Assembly (NCBI RefSeq): GCF_001637205.1
Contig: NZ_LVJH01000070.1
Span: 466,480 to 530,479 of the forward strand
Length of the DNA stretch: 64,000 nucleotides
Reading direction: 5' to 3'
DNA from: Paenibacillus glacialis
GTDB lineage: Bacteria > Bacillota > Bacilli > Paenibacillales > Paenibacillaceae
The notes under the pieces are model-generated. The model searched no databases. It was given only the letters and a program-made list of their open reading frames with translations, and was not told where the DNA came from. Position numbers and translations under genes: made by a program. Of the stretch, positions 50,708-61,133 are shown piece after piece (position 1 is the first letter of the stretch; every line of letters starts with the position of its first letter).

Positions 50708-52819
50708 TCATTCCTTAGCGATAGTGACATTTTGATAATAGTGTTTCAAAATATCCTGATAACTATTCCCTGCATCTGCCATACCTTTGGCTCCCCATTG
50801 AGAAAGACCTAGACCATGACCGTTTCCTTGCCCGATAAAAATAAACTTATCACTAGCATCTAATACCGTTGCCTTGGATTCACTATTCATGATGACCATT
50901 CCGGTGCCATTAAGACTACTTGTCCCCAAAGCTGAGATTACAGAAGTATTAGAAGATGTTGATGCTCTTACCGTTGTACCATCTGAACCTAATACAGTAT
51001 AACTTCCAGTTGATGCAATATCAAACAATGTACTTGGCAATCCATTTAATGCAGATCGGAACATATCTGGATACTTCACATCCAAGATTTGTCCATTTAC
51101 CTGAAGTTCCACAACCCGTCCCGATGGTCCTCGTCTCGTAACGTCCAGTGTCTTAATGGTAGAAGGTAATACTAATGTACCCTTCCCCTTCATTGCCTTA
51201 AGTAATTCAGCTGATGTATAAGGACCCCTTACCCAAGAATAGGTATTAGATTCTGCGACTTTATCGAGAATTACCGCCGTATTACCCGGATTAAGTTTAC
51301 TAACTGCTGGTACATTGGATTGAACTAAAGGAATTACACGAACATTCGTATCCTTGGATGTTACGGTTAACTGAGCAAGTCCCGAGGCTGTTGTGCTGGT
51401 CAATTCCTTCACGTTATCTTCACGAACATAACCTGATAGTCCATTATTCAACAAAACATGATACCACATTTTAAGACTCTTTTGTGCAGATAAATCACCT
51501 TCACTTGTGACACTTGTAAAGGTATTATTGTTACTATTCCATACCTCACTAGAATCTGCGGTTACCCCACCGCTATTGGATGAGAAGATGGCCTCAACTA
51601 CTTTACCATCCTTCATAAGGATTTCTCCCTTAGTATCATCAACAGCTTTGGTAACACTGGCTGCTTCAGAACTTGTTCCATTATATACTTGACTTAGCGT
51701 CGTATCGACTACATCTGCTACTTTATATTTATTTCTCTGAAATATAGCATAACTACGAGCGGCTACTGCTTGTGTCTTCAATGCCTCACTAGGCCATGAT
51801 GAAGGTACTTCTGCTCCAACAACAGAGTACAAATATTGTTCTAGAGGAAGTTCATTTACCAGCGCGAGCTGTCCATTATATGAACTTATTTCCCAATTAC
51901 CACGATAGATACGCTTGGATCTTTCGGTGACTTGTATGCCATTCGATTGATCTGGAATCCATAGTTTCGAAGAGTCGCCACTTATCTGATAATGATCTAA
52001 CGTTTGGAGTGAAGTAAGATTAATTCCAACATCCTGACGCAAGATAATTGCTGGAATGGAAGGATCTACATTCGATAAAGTCACGGTAGGTATAAGTTGA
52101 CTCATCTCTTGTTGAATACCCGCCAGTTCATTATCATTGGCAGCTTCTCCTACCCATACAGCATATTGAGTTCCGCCTGTAGGCACGCTCTGGATAACCG
52201 TCATAGCATCATATCCAGCAGTTTGAATGACCCTTTGTTGAGCCTGCGCTTCAGCTTGCGAATTATATACACCAGCAGACCAATGTTTACTACCCTTAAG
52301 AGAAGGCACTTGACCGTTCAATTGAGCGGATGCGGTTTGTGTTACACGGTTTACAGCCTCTCTACCCGCTTGTTCAGTTGCATAAGTTCCCGTATACAGT
52401 TGATATACCGTGCTTCCTCCAAGTGTTGAACTGAATAGTAACGGTTTATCATTTGTTGCAGACAGCTTCTGTGATGCTGCCGCCGCTGTTTTCCAATCAT
52501 TCGTCTCTAACACTTTAACTCGAAATGAATCGATACTGAAACGCGCTTGTGTAGATTGCGAGATATTAATCAAAGGATGATAACCGTCATTCCCATTAAA
52601 TCCTGCACTCCAAGGAGATACAGACTGAAGGGTTACAGCTTGTGTCGTTGATTTATAAGTATTTCCTAAATCCAGAAACATCGCTACTCGTATGGAATCC
52701 GGTGTGAGTCCTGCCGCCATAACCTTATCAGGGAAAGGTAAACAAGCTGTTCCAACAGCAGCGACTAACATCCCTTTACAGAACCACTTCAACGCTTTAC
52801 TTTTCATATGATGATACAT
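50708..52819 (-). CDS. SpoIID/LytB-domain sporulation protein
   Basis: 703 residues. A signal peptide (FCKGMLVAAVGTACLPFPDKVMAAG) is followed by SPOR-like repeats (about 95-235) that bind denuded glycan. The SpoIID domain (about 310-460, EQYLYSVVGAEVPSSWPSEALKTQAVAARSYA abbreviated, and IFSSNSGGVTADSSEVW) is a peptidoglycan lytic transglycosylase-like fold. The end GQGNGHGLGLSQWGAKGMA matches SpoIID. It is much longer than SpoIID (about 340) and resembles LytB/SpoIID-related enhancers. A role in spore engulfment or wall remodelling is inferred. Confidence 0.88.
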   Translation of the reverse strand: MYHHMKSKALKWFCKGMLVAAVGTACLPFPDKVMAAGLTPDSIRVAMFLDLGNTYKSTTQAVTLQSVSPWSAGFNGNDGYHPLINISQSTQARFSIDSFRVKVLETNDWKTAAAASQKLSATNDKPLLFSSTLGGSTVYQLYTGTYATEQAGREAVNRVTQTASAQLNGQVPSLKGSKHWSAGVYNSQAEAQAQQRVIQTAGYDAMTVIQSVPTGGTQYAVWVGEAANDNELAGIQQEMSQLIPTVTLSNVDPSIPAIILRQDVGINLTSLQTLDHYQISGDSSKLWIPDQSNGIQVTERSKRIYRGNWEISSYNGQLALVNELPLEQYLYSVVGAEVPSSWPSEALKTQAVAARSYAIFQRNKYKVADVVDTTLSQVYNGTSSEAASVTKAVDDTKGEILMKDGKVVEAIFSSNSGGVTADSSEVWNSNNNTFTSVTSEGDLSAQKSLKMWYHVLLNNGLSGYVREDNVKELTSTTASGLAQLTVTSKDTNVRVIPLVQSNVPAVSKLNPGNTAVILDKVAESNTYSWVRGPYTSAELLKAMKGKGTLVLPSTIKTLDVTRRGPSGRVVELQVNGQILDVKYPDMFRSALNGLPSTLFDIASTGSYTVLGSDGTTVRASTSSNTSVISALGTSSLNGTGMVIMNSESKATVLDASDKFIFIGQGNGHGLGLSQWGAKGMADAGNSYQDILKHYYQNVTIAKE

Positions 52820-52847
52820 TGAATTTCTCCTCTCTGAGATAGACTAT

Positions 52848-53855
52848 TTACTTCTGCTGAGGGGGCTGTGGCAATCCTAAGTGTTGATATGCAGCAGGTG
52901 AGACCATTCTCCCACGTGGAGTGCGTTGTAGAAATCCAATCTGCATTAAATAGGGTTCGTACACATCCTCAATCGTTTGGCTCTCTTCTCCGATCGTTGC
53001 AGCAATCGTATCCAATCCAACTGGCCCCCCACGAAAGCTAGTAATCATAGTATGAAGTATCTTGTAGTCAATGAGATCCAGACCTCTAGGGTCAACTTGT
53101 AGCATTTGGAGAGCCTGATCTGCAATATCTTGTGTGATCATCCCGTCTCCACGCACCTGTGCATAGTCCCTAACTCGCTTCAATAGACGATTGGCAATAC
53201 GAGGGGTCCCCCTTGCCCTAAGTGCTATCTCATCGGCTGCGTCGCCCACAATCTCAATTCCAAATATATCTGCTCCTCTTGACACGATGTAACTTAGCTC
53301 ATCCACACTATAAAATTCAAGGCGGCTGACTACACCAAATCGATCTCGGAGTGGTGCGGATAACAATCCTGCACGTGTTGTAGCTCCTATTAAGGTGAAT
53401 GGAGGTAAATCTAATCTTACAGAGCGTGCACTTGGCCCCTTGCCAATCATGATATCGAGCGCGAAATCCTCCATCGCTGGATACATTACTTCCTCTACTG
53501 TTCGGTGCAGACGGTGAATTTCGTCAATGAACAATACATCCCCTTCTTGAAGATTGGTCAGTAATGCAGCCAAATCTCCTGGGCGTTCAATGGCTGGACC
53601 GGACGTTGTCCGTAAATTCACTCCTAATTCGTTAGCTATGATATTAGCAAGCGTAGTCTTACCGAGTCCAGGTGGGCCATATAAAAGCACATGATCAAGT
53701 GCCTCTTTGCGCATTTTAGCTGCTTCAATATAAATTTTTAAATTTTCCTTCACTTGATTCTGACCAATATATTCTGCTAAATATCGAGGGCGAAGACTGA
53801 GCTCCACCGCCTGATCTTCCATCATCATGTTTGCTGATATGATACGGTCTTCCAT
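52848..53855 (-). CDS. ruvB: Holliday junction branch migration ATPase RuvB
   Basis: 335 residues, AAA+ ATPase. Walker A is GPPGLGKTT near 60-68, Walker B is LFIDEIHRL, and sensor 1 is GATTRAGL. The C-terminal winged helix ends with LQRTPRGR. It is the motor of the RuvAB complex. It is downstream of ruvA by 19 nt. Confidence 0.97.
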   Translation of the reverse strand: MEDRIISANMMMEDQAVELSLRPRYLAEYIGQNQVKENLKIYIEAAKMRKEALDHVLLYGPPGLGKTTLANIIANELGVNLRTTSGPAIERPGDLAALLTNLQEGDVLFIDEIHRLHRTVEEVMYPAMEDFALDIMIGKGPSARSVRLDLPPFTLIGATTRAGLLSAPLRDRFGVVSRLEFYSVDELSYIVSRGADIFGIEIVGDAADEIALRARGTPRIANRLLKRVRDYAQVRGDGMITQDIADQALQMLQVDPRGLDLIDYKILHTMITSFRGGPVGLDTIAATIGEESQTIEDVYEPYLMQIGFLQRTPRGRMVSPAAYQHLGLPQPPQQK

Positions 53856-53874
53856 TCACTATCGCTCCTCTTCC

Positions 53875-54489
53875 TTAGCCCGCATAGAGCAGTTTGAGCG
53901 CCCGCTTCATCAAGACGTCTATCGTGTCTTCATATGAGACATCATCTTTAATTTTCAACCATACACCGTCAAGCTCTGTTTCTGTATAACCTAAGGCCTT
54001 CAAGCCTTCCCTTGCCTCAGACCAAGAAGATCCATCTCCCTCTTGAGGTTCCGGGACCGTGAACAAACCTCCTAATATCACACCTTCACCGAAACCATCC
54101 AACTTGTCCTTCAAGTCAAGAATCATTCTTTGCGCTGTTTTCTTTCCAATACCCGGGAGCTTAGTTAAGAACGTAATATTCTCTTGATAGATTGCCGAAA
54201 CAACAAGATCAGGATTGCCACCACTTAATATTCCAAGAGCCACTTTGGGACCAATTCCAGAAACCTCAATTAGCTTACGGAATAGTTTCTGTTCATCACG
54301 TGTAGGGAAACCAAACAATAATATCGCATCTTCACGCACATGATAATGGATATAAATAGTAACTTCACCTTCAGCTTTTGCAAAAGCATAAGGATTGGGA
54401 CAGAACACACGGTAACCCACACCACGAACATCTAATACTACATAATCATTTTCCAAATGAACCACAGGCCCTGTTAAGAAATCAATCAT
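53875..54489 (-). CDS. ruvA: Holliday junction binding protein RuvA
   Basis: 204 residues. The N-terminal OB fold has VVLDVRGVGYRVFCP; two HhH motifs follow (VSGIGPKVALGIL and LPGIGKKTAQRMI). The C-terminal domain (EGLKALGYTETEL) contacts RuvB. It overlaps ruvC by 4 nt. Confidence 0.97.
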   Translation of the reverse strand: MIDFLTGPVVHLENDYVVLDVRGVGYRVFCPNPYAFAKAEGEVTIYIHYHVREDAILLFGFPTRDEQKLFRKLIEVSGIGPKVALGILSGGNPDLVVSAIYQENITFLTKLPGIGKKTAQRMILDLKDKLDGFGEGVILGGLFTVPEPQEGDGSSWSEAREGLKALGYTETELDGVWLKIKDDVSYEDTIDVLMKRALKLLYAG

Positions 54490-54989
54490 TTCCGCAATAC
54501 CTCATTTAACATTGAATTTAAAGTATATGAATGCGCATGGCATATGGCCACAGCTAAGGCATCCGCAACATCATCTGGTTTAGGAACTTCTTTCAAGCGC
54601 AAGTAAATACGTACCATTTCCTGAACCTGCTTTTTTTCTGCCTTACCATATCCGACAACAGCCTGCTTCACCTGTAACGGCGTATACTCTCCAATTGGAA
54701 GTCCTTTTTGCACTGCAGCTAGAATCATCACACCACGTGCTTGACTTACGGTCATCGCAGTTGTCACATTTCGATTAAAGAATAGCTTCTCGAATGCAAC
54801 CGTATCAGGTTTATATTTATCTATCAACTGTACCATACCTTCGTACACATGTAACAATCGATCTTCTTCTGGCGTATGAGCTTCCGTCTGAATACTTCCA
54901 TATTGAACCGGTATGATTTTGCTTCCCTCTTTGTCTACAATACCAAATCCGACAATAGCAATACCCGGGTCAATTCCTAAAATGCGCAA
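54486..54989 (-). CDS. ruvC: Holliday junction resolvase RuvC
   Basis: 167 residues. The catalytic acids are D7 (GIDPG), E70 area (VAFEKLFF) and DDVADALAVAICH near the end. I choose TTG 54989, where GGGAG lies 9 nt upstream and the protein begins RILGIDPG as usual; the frame is open to 55010. It is the first gene of the ruvC-ruvA-ruvB transcript. Confidence 0.95.
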   Translation of the reverse strand: MRILGIDPGIAIVGFGIVDKEGSKIIPVQYGSIQTEAHTPEEDRLLHVYEGMVQLIDKYKPDTVAFEKLFFNRNVTTAMTVSQARGVMILAAVQKGLPIGEYTPLQVKQAVVGYGKAEKKQVQEMVRIYLRLKEVPKPDDVADALAVAICHAHSYTLNSMLNEVLRK

Positions 54990-55107
54990 AATCAATCTCT
55001 CCCTCATCATAAAGCGAACATATGTATTCGTCTCTTTATTATATGAAAAACTCTTAGTTAAGTCTATGATTGCTAGTAATCCCTCTATGTCTCTCTTTGG
55101 ATTCCAT

Positions 55108-55149
55108 AAAAAAGAGACGGTTATCCATTAACACAGGATAATCGTCTCT
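55108..55149 (-). terminator. Terminator after the response regulator gene
   Basis: AGAGACGGTTATCC pairs with GGATAATCGTCTCT, and TTTTTT follows on the minus strand. It ends the sugar-uptake operon before ruvC. Confidence 0.9.
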
Positions 55150-55216
55150 GCGGTCTCAGATTGAGAACGAGAAGTATTATTATTTAACTATATCTATTTC
55201 CGCAGTGACGAATACC

Positions 55217-56011
55217 TCAACGAACAACATCCGTCCGGTTATGATCTCTGTATTCTTTCGGCGACATACCTGTCTGCTTCTGGAACACCTTTGTAAAATA
55301 GCGTCGTTCCTGATAACCCACACCAGATCCGATAGTCGAGATACTTTTATCGCTGTTAGCCAGCATGAACTTGGCTGCAGTCATTCGCTGAAGCGTCACA
55401 TATTCCACAAAAGTCATGGAGAAACGATTCTTAAACAACAAGCAAAAGTAACTACAACTAATTCCAAGCTTTTGGGCCATCTCTTCGATACCAATATCCG
55501 AATTTAGACGTTCAGTAATATACTGAACAGCAGTATTCATAAGCTGCTCCGTTGTTTTCTTGATAGTCTCATTCTCTTCGGTCGGAACCTCTTGAAAAAG
55601 AGGAATGGTATTATACAATTTATCCTTGAATTGTTTACTTCGAATCTGCACTCCGATATCCCTGATCTTATTTCCCAATTCCTCGTAATGAATCGGTTTA
55701 CATATGTAATCCTTCACGCCGAGTCGTATTGCTTCACGTGCGTAATCAAATTCCTGATACCCGGTGATCAACAGCACCTCGCTGTTCAGACCCATCTCAC
55801 GTAATTTCCCGACAAAAGTCAATCCGTCCATCACAGGCATCCGAATATCACACAGCACGAGGTCAGGGCGTTCCTCCTCCGCAATACGAAGAGCCTCCAT
55901 ACCACTCCGTGCCATGCCAGCAACAGTCATTCCCATTTCTTGCCACGGAAGCACTCTGTTCAAGTTGTTGAGAATAGGTGCCTCATCGTCAACCAATAAT
56001 ACTTTTAGCAT
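55217..56011 (-). CDS. AraC-type response regulator (YesN-like)
   Basis: 264 residues from ATG 56011, with AGGGGGAAG upstream; the longer frame to 56113 overlaps the kinase gene. The receiver domain (VLLVDDEAPILNN, phospho-acceptor D in LVLCDIRMP, K in YICKPIHY) is intact. The AraC DNA-binding domain (EEMAQKLGISCSYFCLLFKNRF and QTGMSPKEYRDH) ends the protein. It is paired with the kinase upstream and likely controls the neighbouring sugar ABC transporter. Confidence 0.93.
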   Translation of the reverse strand: MLKVLLVDDEAPILNNLNRVLPWQEMGMTVAGMARSGMEALRIAEEERPDLVLCDIRMPVMDGLTFVGKLREMGLNSEVLLITGYQEFDYAREAIRLGVKDYICKPIHYEELGNKIRDIGVQIRSKQFKDKLYNTIPLFQEVPTEENETIKKTTEQLMNTAVQYITERLNSDIGIEEMAQKLGISCSYFCLLFKNRFSMTFVEYVTLQRMTAAKFMLANSDKSISTIGSGVGYQERRYFTKVFQKQTGMSPKEYRDHNRTDVVR

Positions 56012-57860
56012 TGTGATCTTCCCCCTGCTCGTATTTAGGTATGACACATTGAATAATTGTTCCGCTATCCTGGCTTGAACAAATAAAAATCCCATGTCTG
56101 AAGCCGTATTCAATACGGATACGATCAGCTACACTTCGGACTCCTAGGCCTCTTCGTTCCAGATGAACCCGGCTTTGCGCTTGCGTATCTTCATTCTGAC
56201 CATGTTCTCCACTATTGGTAACATTCTCACTTACCATATACTGAAACATGGACAACTGGGACGAGCTCATACCAATTCCGTTATCTTCAATCCTTAGAAT
56301 CAGATTACCCCGTTCCTCCCAGCCTCTAATAATCAGCTTACCTTTGTAAGTAATACCCTCAAACCCATGCTGAATACTATTCTCCACAAGTGGCTGAAGA
56401 GTAAGCTTCAAAATTCCACATACATGTAAATCCTCTGGAATATCAATCTCGTAATCGAATAAATCCTCAAAACGAAATTTTTGAATATCTAGATAGTCAC
56501 GAAGATGTTTGATTTCTTCCTCAAGCGTGATTTCATCTCGATCCTGAATGGTAATACGCAAAATACTGGCGAGTCTATAAACCATTTCGCTTACCTTTCG
56601 CCCTTCATTCTGCACAGCTAGAACGTTGATTGATTCCAGGGTATTAAACAAAAAGTGCGGTTTGATCTGAGCTTGAAGAACACGCATTTCTGCCTGAGTC
56701 TTTCGCCGCTGCTCAAGATGAATTCGATTAAACAAATTATTAATTTTATCCATAAGATCATTATAACCCTTAGCCAGCAATGTCAGTTCATCGTTACCCT
56801 TTTCCTCCATTCGGCTACCTAGATCCCCGCCCTCCACACGGCGCATAAATCGTACAATAACCGCTATTTCGCCGGTAATCCGGTTCATAAAGAACAGATT
56901 AAAGATTAGTGCCGCCAAAAAGCAGATAAAAATAACAAAAACGAACCATCTAGCAAAAATGGTAACCTCCCGAGATAATGAATCCCATGACGTTACGGAT
57001 ACAAGGCTCCATGGATAATCCTTCAGATGGTACATGGAGACAATACTCTTCTCACCTTCAAACTGAGTTTTGAAACTTTGGAAGCCTTTCTTGAAGGTCA
57101 TTTCTTTCGATGTGAACGATTGCAAATATTGGCCGTTGCGTCCTGTGTCCGGATCGAACAAAATCATACCATTATCATTCACGAGCATAAAAGAAACCTT
57201 TTGACTGCTATCCCCAACTTTCAGGTTACGAAATATCGATTCGAACTCCCAGTTTTTGATCTGCACTACGAGAATACCGATATTCTGAAAGAAACTTAAC
57301 TCTTTCACAAGCCGGATTTGTGTAAAAACAGGTTCAGTCCCCGTCAATTCAGGATATTCGTGAGGAGCCACCCACTTTGGCACACCATTCATACTCAAAA
57401 CTTCATGATACATATCACTCTCTTTGAATTTATCATAGGGAAGGGTACTGAAATTCTCCTTACTAAAAATAGATACGATTTCAGATCCACCTTTTCCATT
57501 GAAATTGTACAAAAAAGCGTAACTGATTGAAGGGTGATTAAAAAGTAGATTCCGGAAATTACGTTGACTGGCATTTAGACTTAGCTGCTCGCTATCCGTC
57601 AGATCCTGATTAGTAGGATCATCTGCACTGAGTGCCATATGAAATACCGAGGTAGCAATTCCGTTGTCTGTCAAGTTATTCATCTCATTAAATACATTTG
57701 AAATGCTGTAACTAATTGCTTTGAGAGAATACTCTGACTGTTGGCTGTATTTCTTCTCAATTGAATTATAAGTTACAAAGAACATAATCATCCCAAGAAT
57801 AAACAATGGGATGATTATTAGGCCCAAAAATGCTGCAAACAATTTATAGCGTAAATTCAT
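55989..57860 (-). CDS. Sensor histidine kinase (YesM-like)
   Basis: 623 residues. Two membrane segments (about 12-32 and 295-315) enclose a dCache-like extracellular sensor domain. HAMP follows (MNRITGEIAVIVRFMRRVEGGDL). The phospho-acceptor His is in QAQIKPHFLFNTLESI, and the ATPase motifs are ENSIQHG and EDNGIGMSSSQ. It overlaps the regulator gene by 23 nt. It probably senses a sugar or a binding-protein complex. Confidence 0.92.
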   Translation of the reverse strand: MNLRYKLFAAFLGLIIIPLFILGMIMFFVTYNSIEKKYSQQSEYSLKAISYSISNVFNEMNNLTDNGIATSVFHMALSADDPTNQDLTDSEQLSLNASQRNFRNLLFNHPSISYAFLYNFNGKGGSEIVSIFSKENFSTLPYDKFKESDMYHEVLSMNGVPKWVAPHEYPELTGTEPVFTQIRLVKELSFFQNIGILVVQIKNWEFESIFRNLKVGDSSQKVSFMLVNDNGMILFDPDTGRNGQYLQSFTSKEMTFKKGFQSFKTQFEGEKSIVSMYHLKDYPWSLVSVTSWDSLSREVTIFARWFVFVIFICFLAALIFNLFFMNRITGEIAVIVRFMRRVEGGDLGSRMEEKGNDELTLLAKGYNDLMDKINNLFNRIHLEQRRKTQAEMRVLQAQIKPHFLFNTLESINVLAVQNEGRKVSEMVYRLASILRITIQDRDEITLEEEIKHLRDYLDIQKFRFEDLFDYEIDIPEDLHVCGILKLTLQPLVENSIQHGFEGITYKGKLIIRGWEERGNLILRIEDNGIGMSSSQLSMFQYMVSENVTNSGEHGQNEDTQAQSRVHLERRGLGVRSVADRIRIEYGFRHGIFICSSQDSGTIIQCVIPKYEQGEDHNAKSIIG

Positions 57861-57890
57861 GGGCTGAAGCTCCTAACTCTAAAGAAAACG

Positions 57891-58721
57891 TTATCCTTTT
57901 ACGCTTCCAGCTGTTAATCCTTCGATAATCTTTTCCTGAAGGAATGCATAAATTATTACAACAGGTAACACACTGTAGACGATACCTGCAGACATTTGTG
58001 CATAGTTCATCTGGTACTGGTCACGGAACTGAACCATTCCCACCGGAAGTGTACGCAGTTCATCGTTTGATAGGAAATAGTTGGCAAGTAGGAACTCGTT
58101 CCAATTCCCCAGGAAATTAACAATAAATACTGTAACCATTGCAGGAACTGTTAAAGGTATAATAATTCTAGCAAATATACCTGGAGCATTCAAGCCATCC
58201 ATTACTGCTGCTTCTTCAATTTCTCTTGGAAGAATACGCATAAAGGCTGCCAAAATGATCACCGTAAATGGAATTGCATTGGCAATATAAGGAATAATCA
58301 ATGCCCAGTGTGTATTTAGTATTCCCATCTTACGCACTATTGTGTAAATAGGAAGCATAAGTGCGTTATTAGGAATAAGCATCCCTATTAGAACCAAGGA
58401 GAAAAGAATTCCGTTCCATTTGCCTTGACGCATACGAGTTACTGCGAATGCAAACATTGAACCTAGCAAAATGGTCACTATTGATGCCAAAACAGCTATA
58501 TACAAACTGTTGAAGAAGTATGTGCTGATTTTGGCATTTACCCAAGCTTCAATATAATTATCGAAGACAAATTCTTTTGGAATCCCAAAAGGATTCAAGG
58601 CAATTTCAAGGTTATCTTTCTTAACTGATGAGAACAAAACAAACAGAAAAGGAAAGAGAATAACGAGCAGATATGATAACAATATTGCATGTGGGACACA
58701 CTTTTTGAAGGTACGAAGCAT
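57891..58721 (-). CDS. Sugar ABC transporter permease (MalG/AraQ-like)
   Basis: 276 residues, six membrane segments. The EAA loop is EEAAVMDGLNAPGIFARIIIPLTVP (about 180-203). It is typical of carbohydrate CUT1 inner subunits. It starts at the base where the other permease gene ends, so they are coupled. No ATPase gene lies in this operon; a shared MsmX-type ATPase is expected. Confidence 0.94.
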   Translation of the reverse strand: MLRTFKKCVPHAILLSYLLVILFPFLFVLFSSVKKDNLEIALNPFGIPKEFVFDNYIEAWVNAKISTYFFNSLYIAVLASIVTILLGSMFAFAVTRMRQGKWNGILFSLVLIGMLIPNNALMLPIYTIVRKMGILNTHWALIIPYIANAIPFTVIILAAFMRILPREIEEAAVMDGLNAPGIFARIIIPLTVPAMVTVFIVNFLGNWNEFLLANYFLSNDELRTLPVGMVQFRDQYQMNYAQMSAGIVYSVLPVVIIYAFLQEKIIEGLTAGSVKG

Positions 58722-59605
58722 CAGTATTCAATCCTTTCGTTACGTCTGGCAACCAACAGCTGATAAAGAGCCGTAACCAACAGCGTAAACATAAAGATTA
58801 GAACGGCTATTGCATTGCCGTACCCATATTTAAAGTTGGTGATTGCATATTTAATCATGTACGTGGCCATAACTTCGGTAGTACCAGCTGGTCCACCTTT
58901 CGTCATGACGATGACAATATCAGCTGCTTTCATTGCACCTGCTATGGACAACATGATAACCACGGTAATAATCGGCATTATAAGTGGAAGTGTAATTTTG
59001 GTGGCACGCTGAACTCCGGTAGCACCGTCGATCATCGCCGCTTCATTCAATTCACCAGGAATTGATAGAATCGCTGCCAACACCATTACAATATAAAATC
59101 CAGTCCACTGCCATGCGTTCGTGAGCAGTATGGAGATCATTGCAAATCTTTCATCAGATAACCAGTAAATTGGCTCTATACCGACTAGTCCGATAATCTT
59201 ATTCAGTAGACCAATGTTTGGCTCATAGATAAAGCCCCAAAGAATTCCGATAACTGCCGTAGACATAATCGAAGGCATAAATACCGCAGTCTTATACAGA
59301 CCCTTCAGTTTTTTAACATTAGCAATCAATAGAGAGAATATTACAATCATAGGAACTTGTATAAAAACGGAGAATAAAATGAACATCCCGTTGTTTTTAG
59401 CTGATATCCAGAAACGCTCATCTCCAAGCGCTTTTTTGAAATTGGTAAGACCCGCGAACTTAACCGTATCCGAAACACCGTTCCAGCTGGTTAAGCTATA
59501 GTATATAGAACTAAAAATGGGATAAATAAAGAACATCAGAAACAGAATTAGTGCCGGTAAAACAAATAGGGTAAAGGCCAAAGGGTTTTTCAGTGCTTTG
59601 TTCAT
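58721..59605 (-). CDS. Sugar ABC transporter permease (MalF/UgpA-like)
   Basis: 294 residues, six membrane segments. The EAA loop is NEAAMIDGATGVQRATKITLPLIMP (near 190-215). It is the CUT1 partner of the downstream permease. ATG 59605 follows the intercistronic hairpin after the binding-protein gene by about 50 nt. Confidence 0.94.
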   Translation of the reverse strand: MNKALKNPLAFTLFVLPALILFLMFFIYPIFSSIYYSLTSWNGVSDTVKFAGLTNFKKALGDERFWISAKNNGMFILFSVFIQVPMIVIFSLLIANVKKLKGLYKTAVFMPSIMSTAVIGILWGFIYEPNIGLLNKIIGLVGIEPIYWLSDERFAMISILLTNAWQWTGFYIVMVLAAILSIPGELNEAAMIDGATGVQRATKITLPLIMPIITVVIMLSIAGAMKAADIVIVMTKGGPAGTTEVMATYMIKYAITNFKYGYGNAIAVLIFMFTLLVTALYQLLVARRNERIEY

Positions 59606-59658
59606 GACTACCTCCGATTGTTGGACATCAGCGGATGTGTTTGACAGGAGATTTTAAA

Positions 59659-59691
59659 AATGTACCCTGGATCAAAGAACCAGGGCACATT
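59659..59691 (-). terminator. Intercistronic hairpin after the binding-protein gene
   Basis: AATGTaCCCTGG pairs with CCAGGGcACATT, and TTTTTAAAATC follows on the minus strand. Such attenuating hairpins usually raise binding-protein levels above permease levels. Confidence 0.75.
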
Positions 59692-59705
59692 CAATTTACT
59701 GCTCC

Positions 59706-61088
59706 TTATTCCACTGCTGCGTTTGCTTCATCTTGTACTTTTTGTAATGCTGCTCCCATTTTTTCAGGAGTTGTTTGACCACCGATCAAACTTTGAATCT
59801 GGATGTTACTGATTTCTGTTGTAACATCTGCTTGAACTAGTGAGTCAAATGCAGGGAATGAAGATTGGGAAGCGTTAAGAACTGCAACAATTTCGCTCAT
59901 CAAACCATCAGTAATGTTTTCATTAAGCTTAGCTTGATCAATCTTCATGGAAGGAAGAACGCCGTCTTCTACAAGTCCACGCAATTGCATTTGTTCATTA
60001 TAGAAGTTTTTAATGAATGATGTAACAGCAGCTAATTGACGAGGATCATTTGCAACAGCAGCGGAGAACCCGTAACCATTGTTTACATCGCGCATAAGTG
60101 CAGTTTGATCTCCTGCTCCACCTTCAACTGCAGGAAGATTGAAGAATCCAACTTTACCAATCAAACCTTCACCGGATTGACCAGCTTTGAATACGGAAGA
60201 TTTCCAAGTTCCGTCATACATAAGGATAGCTTCACCGCTTGTGAATTGAGTAGTGTACTCTGCATATTCAAAGCCAAGTTCGCCTTTTTTGAAATATCCT
60301 TTGTCTACCCACTCTTTGTACTTAGCAAAACCTTGAACTACGTTAGCGTCAGTCCATTTAGCTTCGCCAGTAGCGAACTTGTTAGTAACGTCTGGACCTG
60401 CAAAACGAGACCACAAGTGGTTAGCAAGCATTAGAGGTACCCACCCAGCTTTAGAAGCACCAGCCATTGGAACTTTACCATCAGCTTTGATATCAGCAAG
60501 TTGTTTATCTAACTCAGCAAATGTTGTTGGAGCTTTCCAGCCTTTACTTTCATAGTAACCTTTATTGTAGAAGAAACCTTCACCTGAACCACCGATTGGC
60601 AATCCATAGACTTTACCTTCATACGTGAAAGGATCAAGGTTAGAGAACTTGTCTTGAATACCTAGTTCTGCAAGAATCGGTGTCAAATCAAGCAATTTGC
60701 TCTCTTTAGCATAGATTCTGGAGTCTGGGCTTCCGAAAAGTTCAAAAATTTCAGGAGTACTACCAGCAGCCATCTCACCGCGAAGTTTTTCTTTACGGTT
60801 CACGTCTGAATCTACTCCATCAAGTTTGAAAGTCAGACCAGGTACATCTGCTTGAACCGTTTTCACAACATCTTGAAGGATAGCGAAACGTTTCTCTTTA
60901 TCCGCACCTATCTGTGTATGGCGAATTGTCATTTCGAACGGCTCTTCGCTAACTTTCTCTTCTGTTTTCACTTCTGGGGCTGGGGCTACTTTTTCCTTAG
61001 TAGCAGCATTATTGTTGCCTCCACAACCAGTTAGTACTGCTGAGGTAACGAAAATCAAAGACAAAATCATTGTAATACTCTTTTTCAT
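59706..61088 (-). CDS. Sugar-binding lipoprotein of the ABC transporter
   Basis: 460 residues, CUT1 solute-binding protein. The lipobox LTGC has Cys at 22, followed by a GGNNNAATKE tether. Core motifs include EIFELFGSPDSRIYAKESKLLDLTP (abbreviated) and YNKGYYESKGWKAPTTF. It is the first gene of the operon under a promoter overlapped by a cre-like site. Ligand is a carbohydrate of unknown type. Confidence 0.94.
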   Translation of the reverse strand: MKKSITMILSLIFVTSAVLTGCGGNNNAATKEKVAPAPEVKTEEKVSEEPFEMTIRHTQIGADKEKRFAILQDVVKTVQADVPGLTFKLDGVDSDVNRKEKLRGEMAAGSTPEIFELFGSPDSRIYAKESKLLDLTPILAELGIQDKFSNLDPFTYEGKVYGLPIGGSGEGFFYNKGYYESKGWKAPTTFAELDKQLADIKADGKVPMAGASKAGWVPLMLANHLWSRFAGPDVTNKFATGEAKWTDANVVQGFAKYKEWVDKGYFKKGELGFEYAEYTTQFTSGEAILMYDGTWKSSVFKAGQSGEGLIGKVGFFNLPAVEGGAGDQTALMRDVNNGYGFSAAVANDPRQLAAVTSFIKNFYNEQMQLRGLVEDGVLPSMKIDQAKLNENITDGLMSEIVAVLNASQSSFPAFDSLVQADVTTEISNIQIQSLIGGQTTPEKMGAALQKVQDEANAAVE

Positions 61089-61133
61089 CTTTTTTGACCC
61101 TCCCTATATATATTGATTTCTTTTACACTTCTT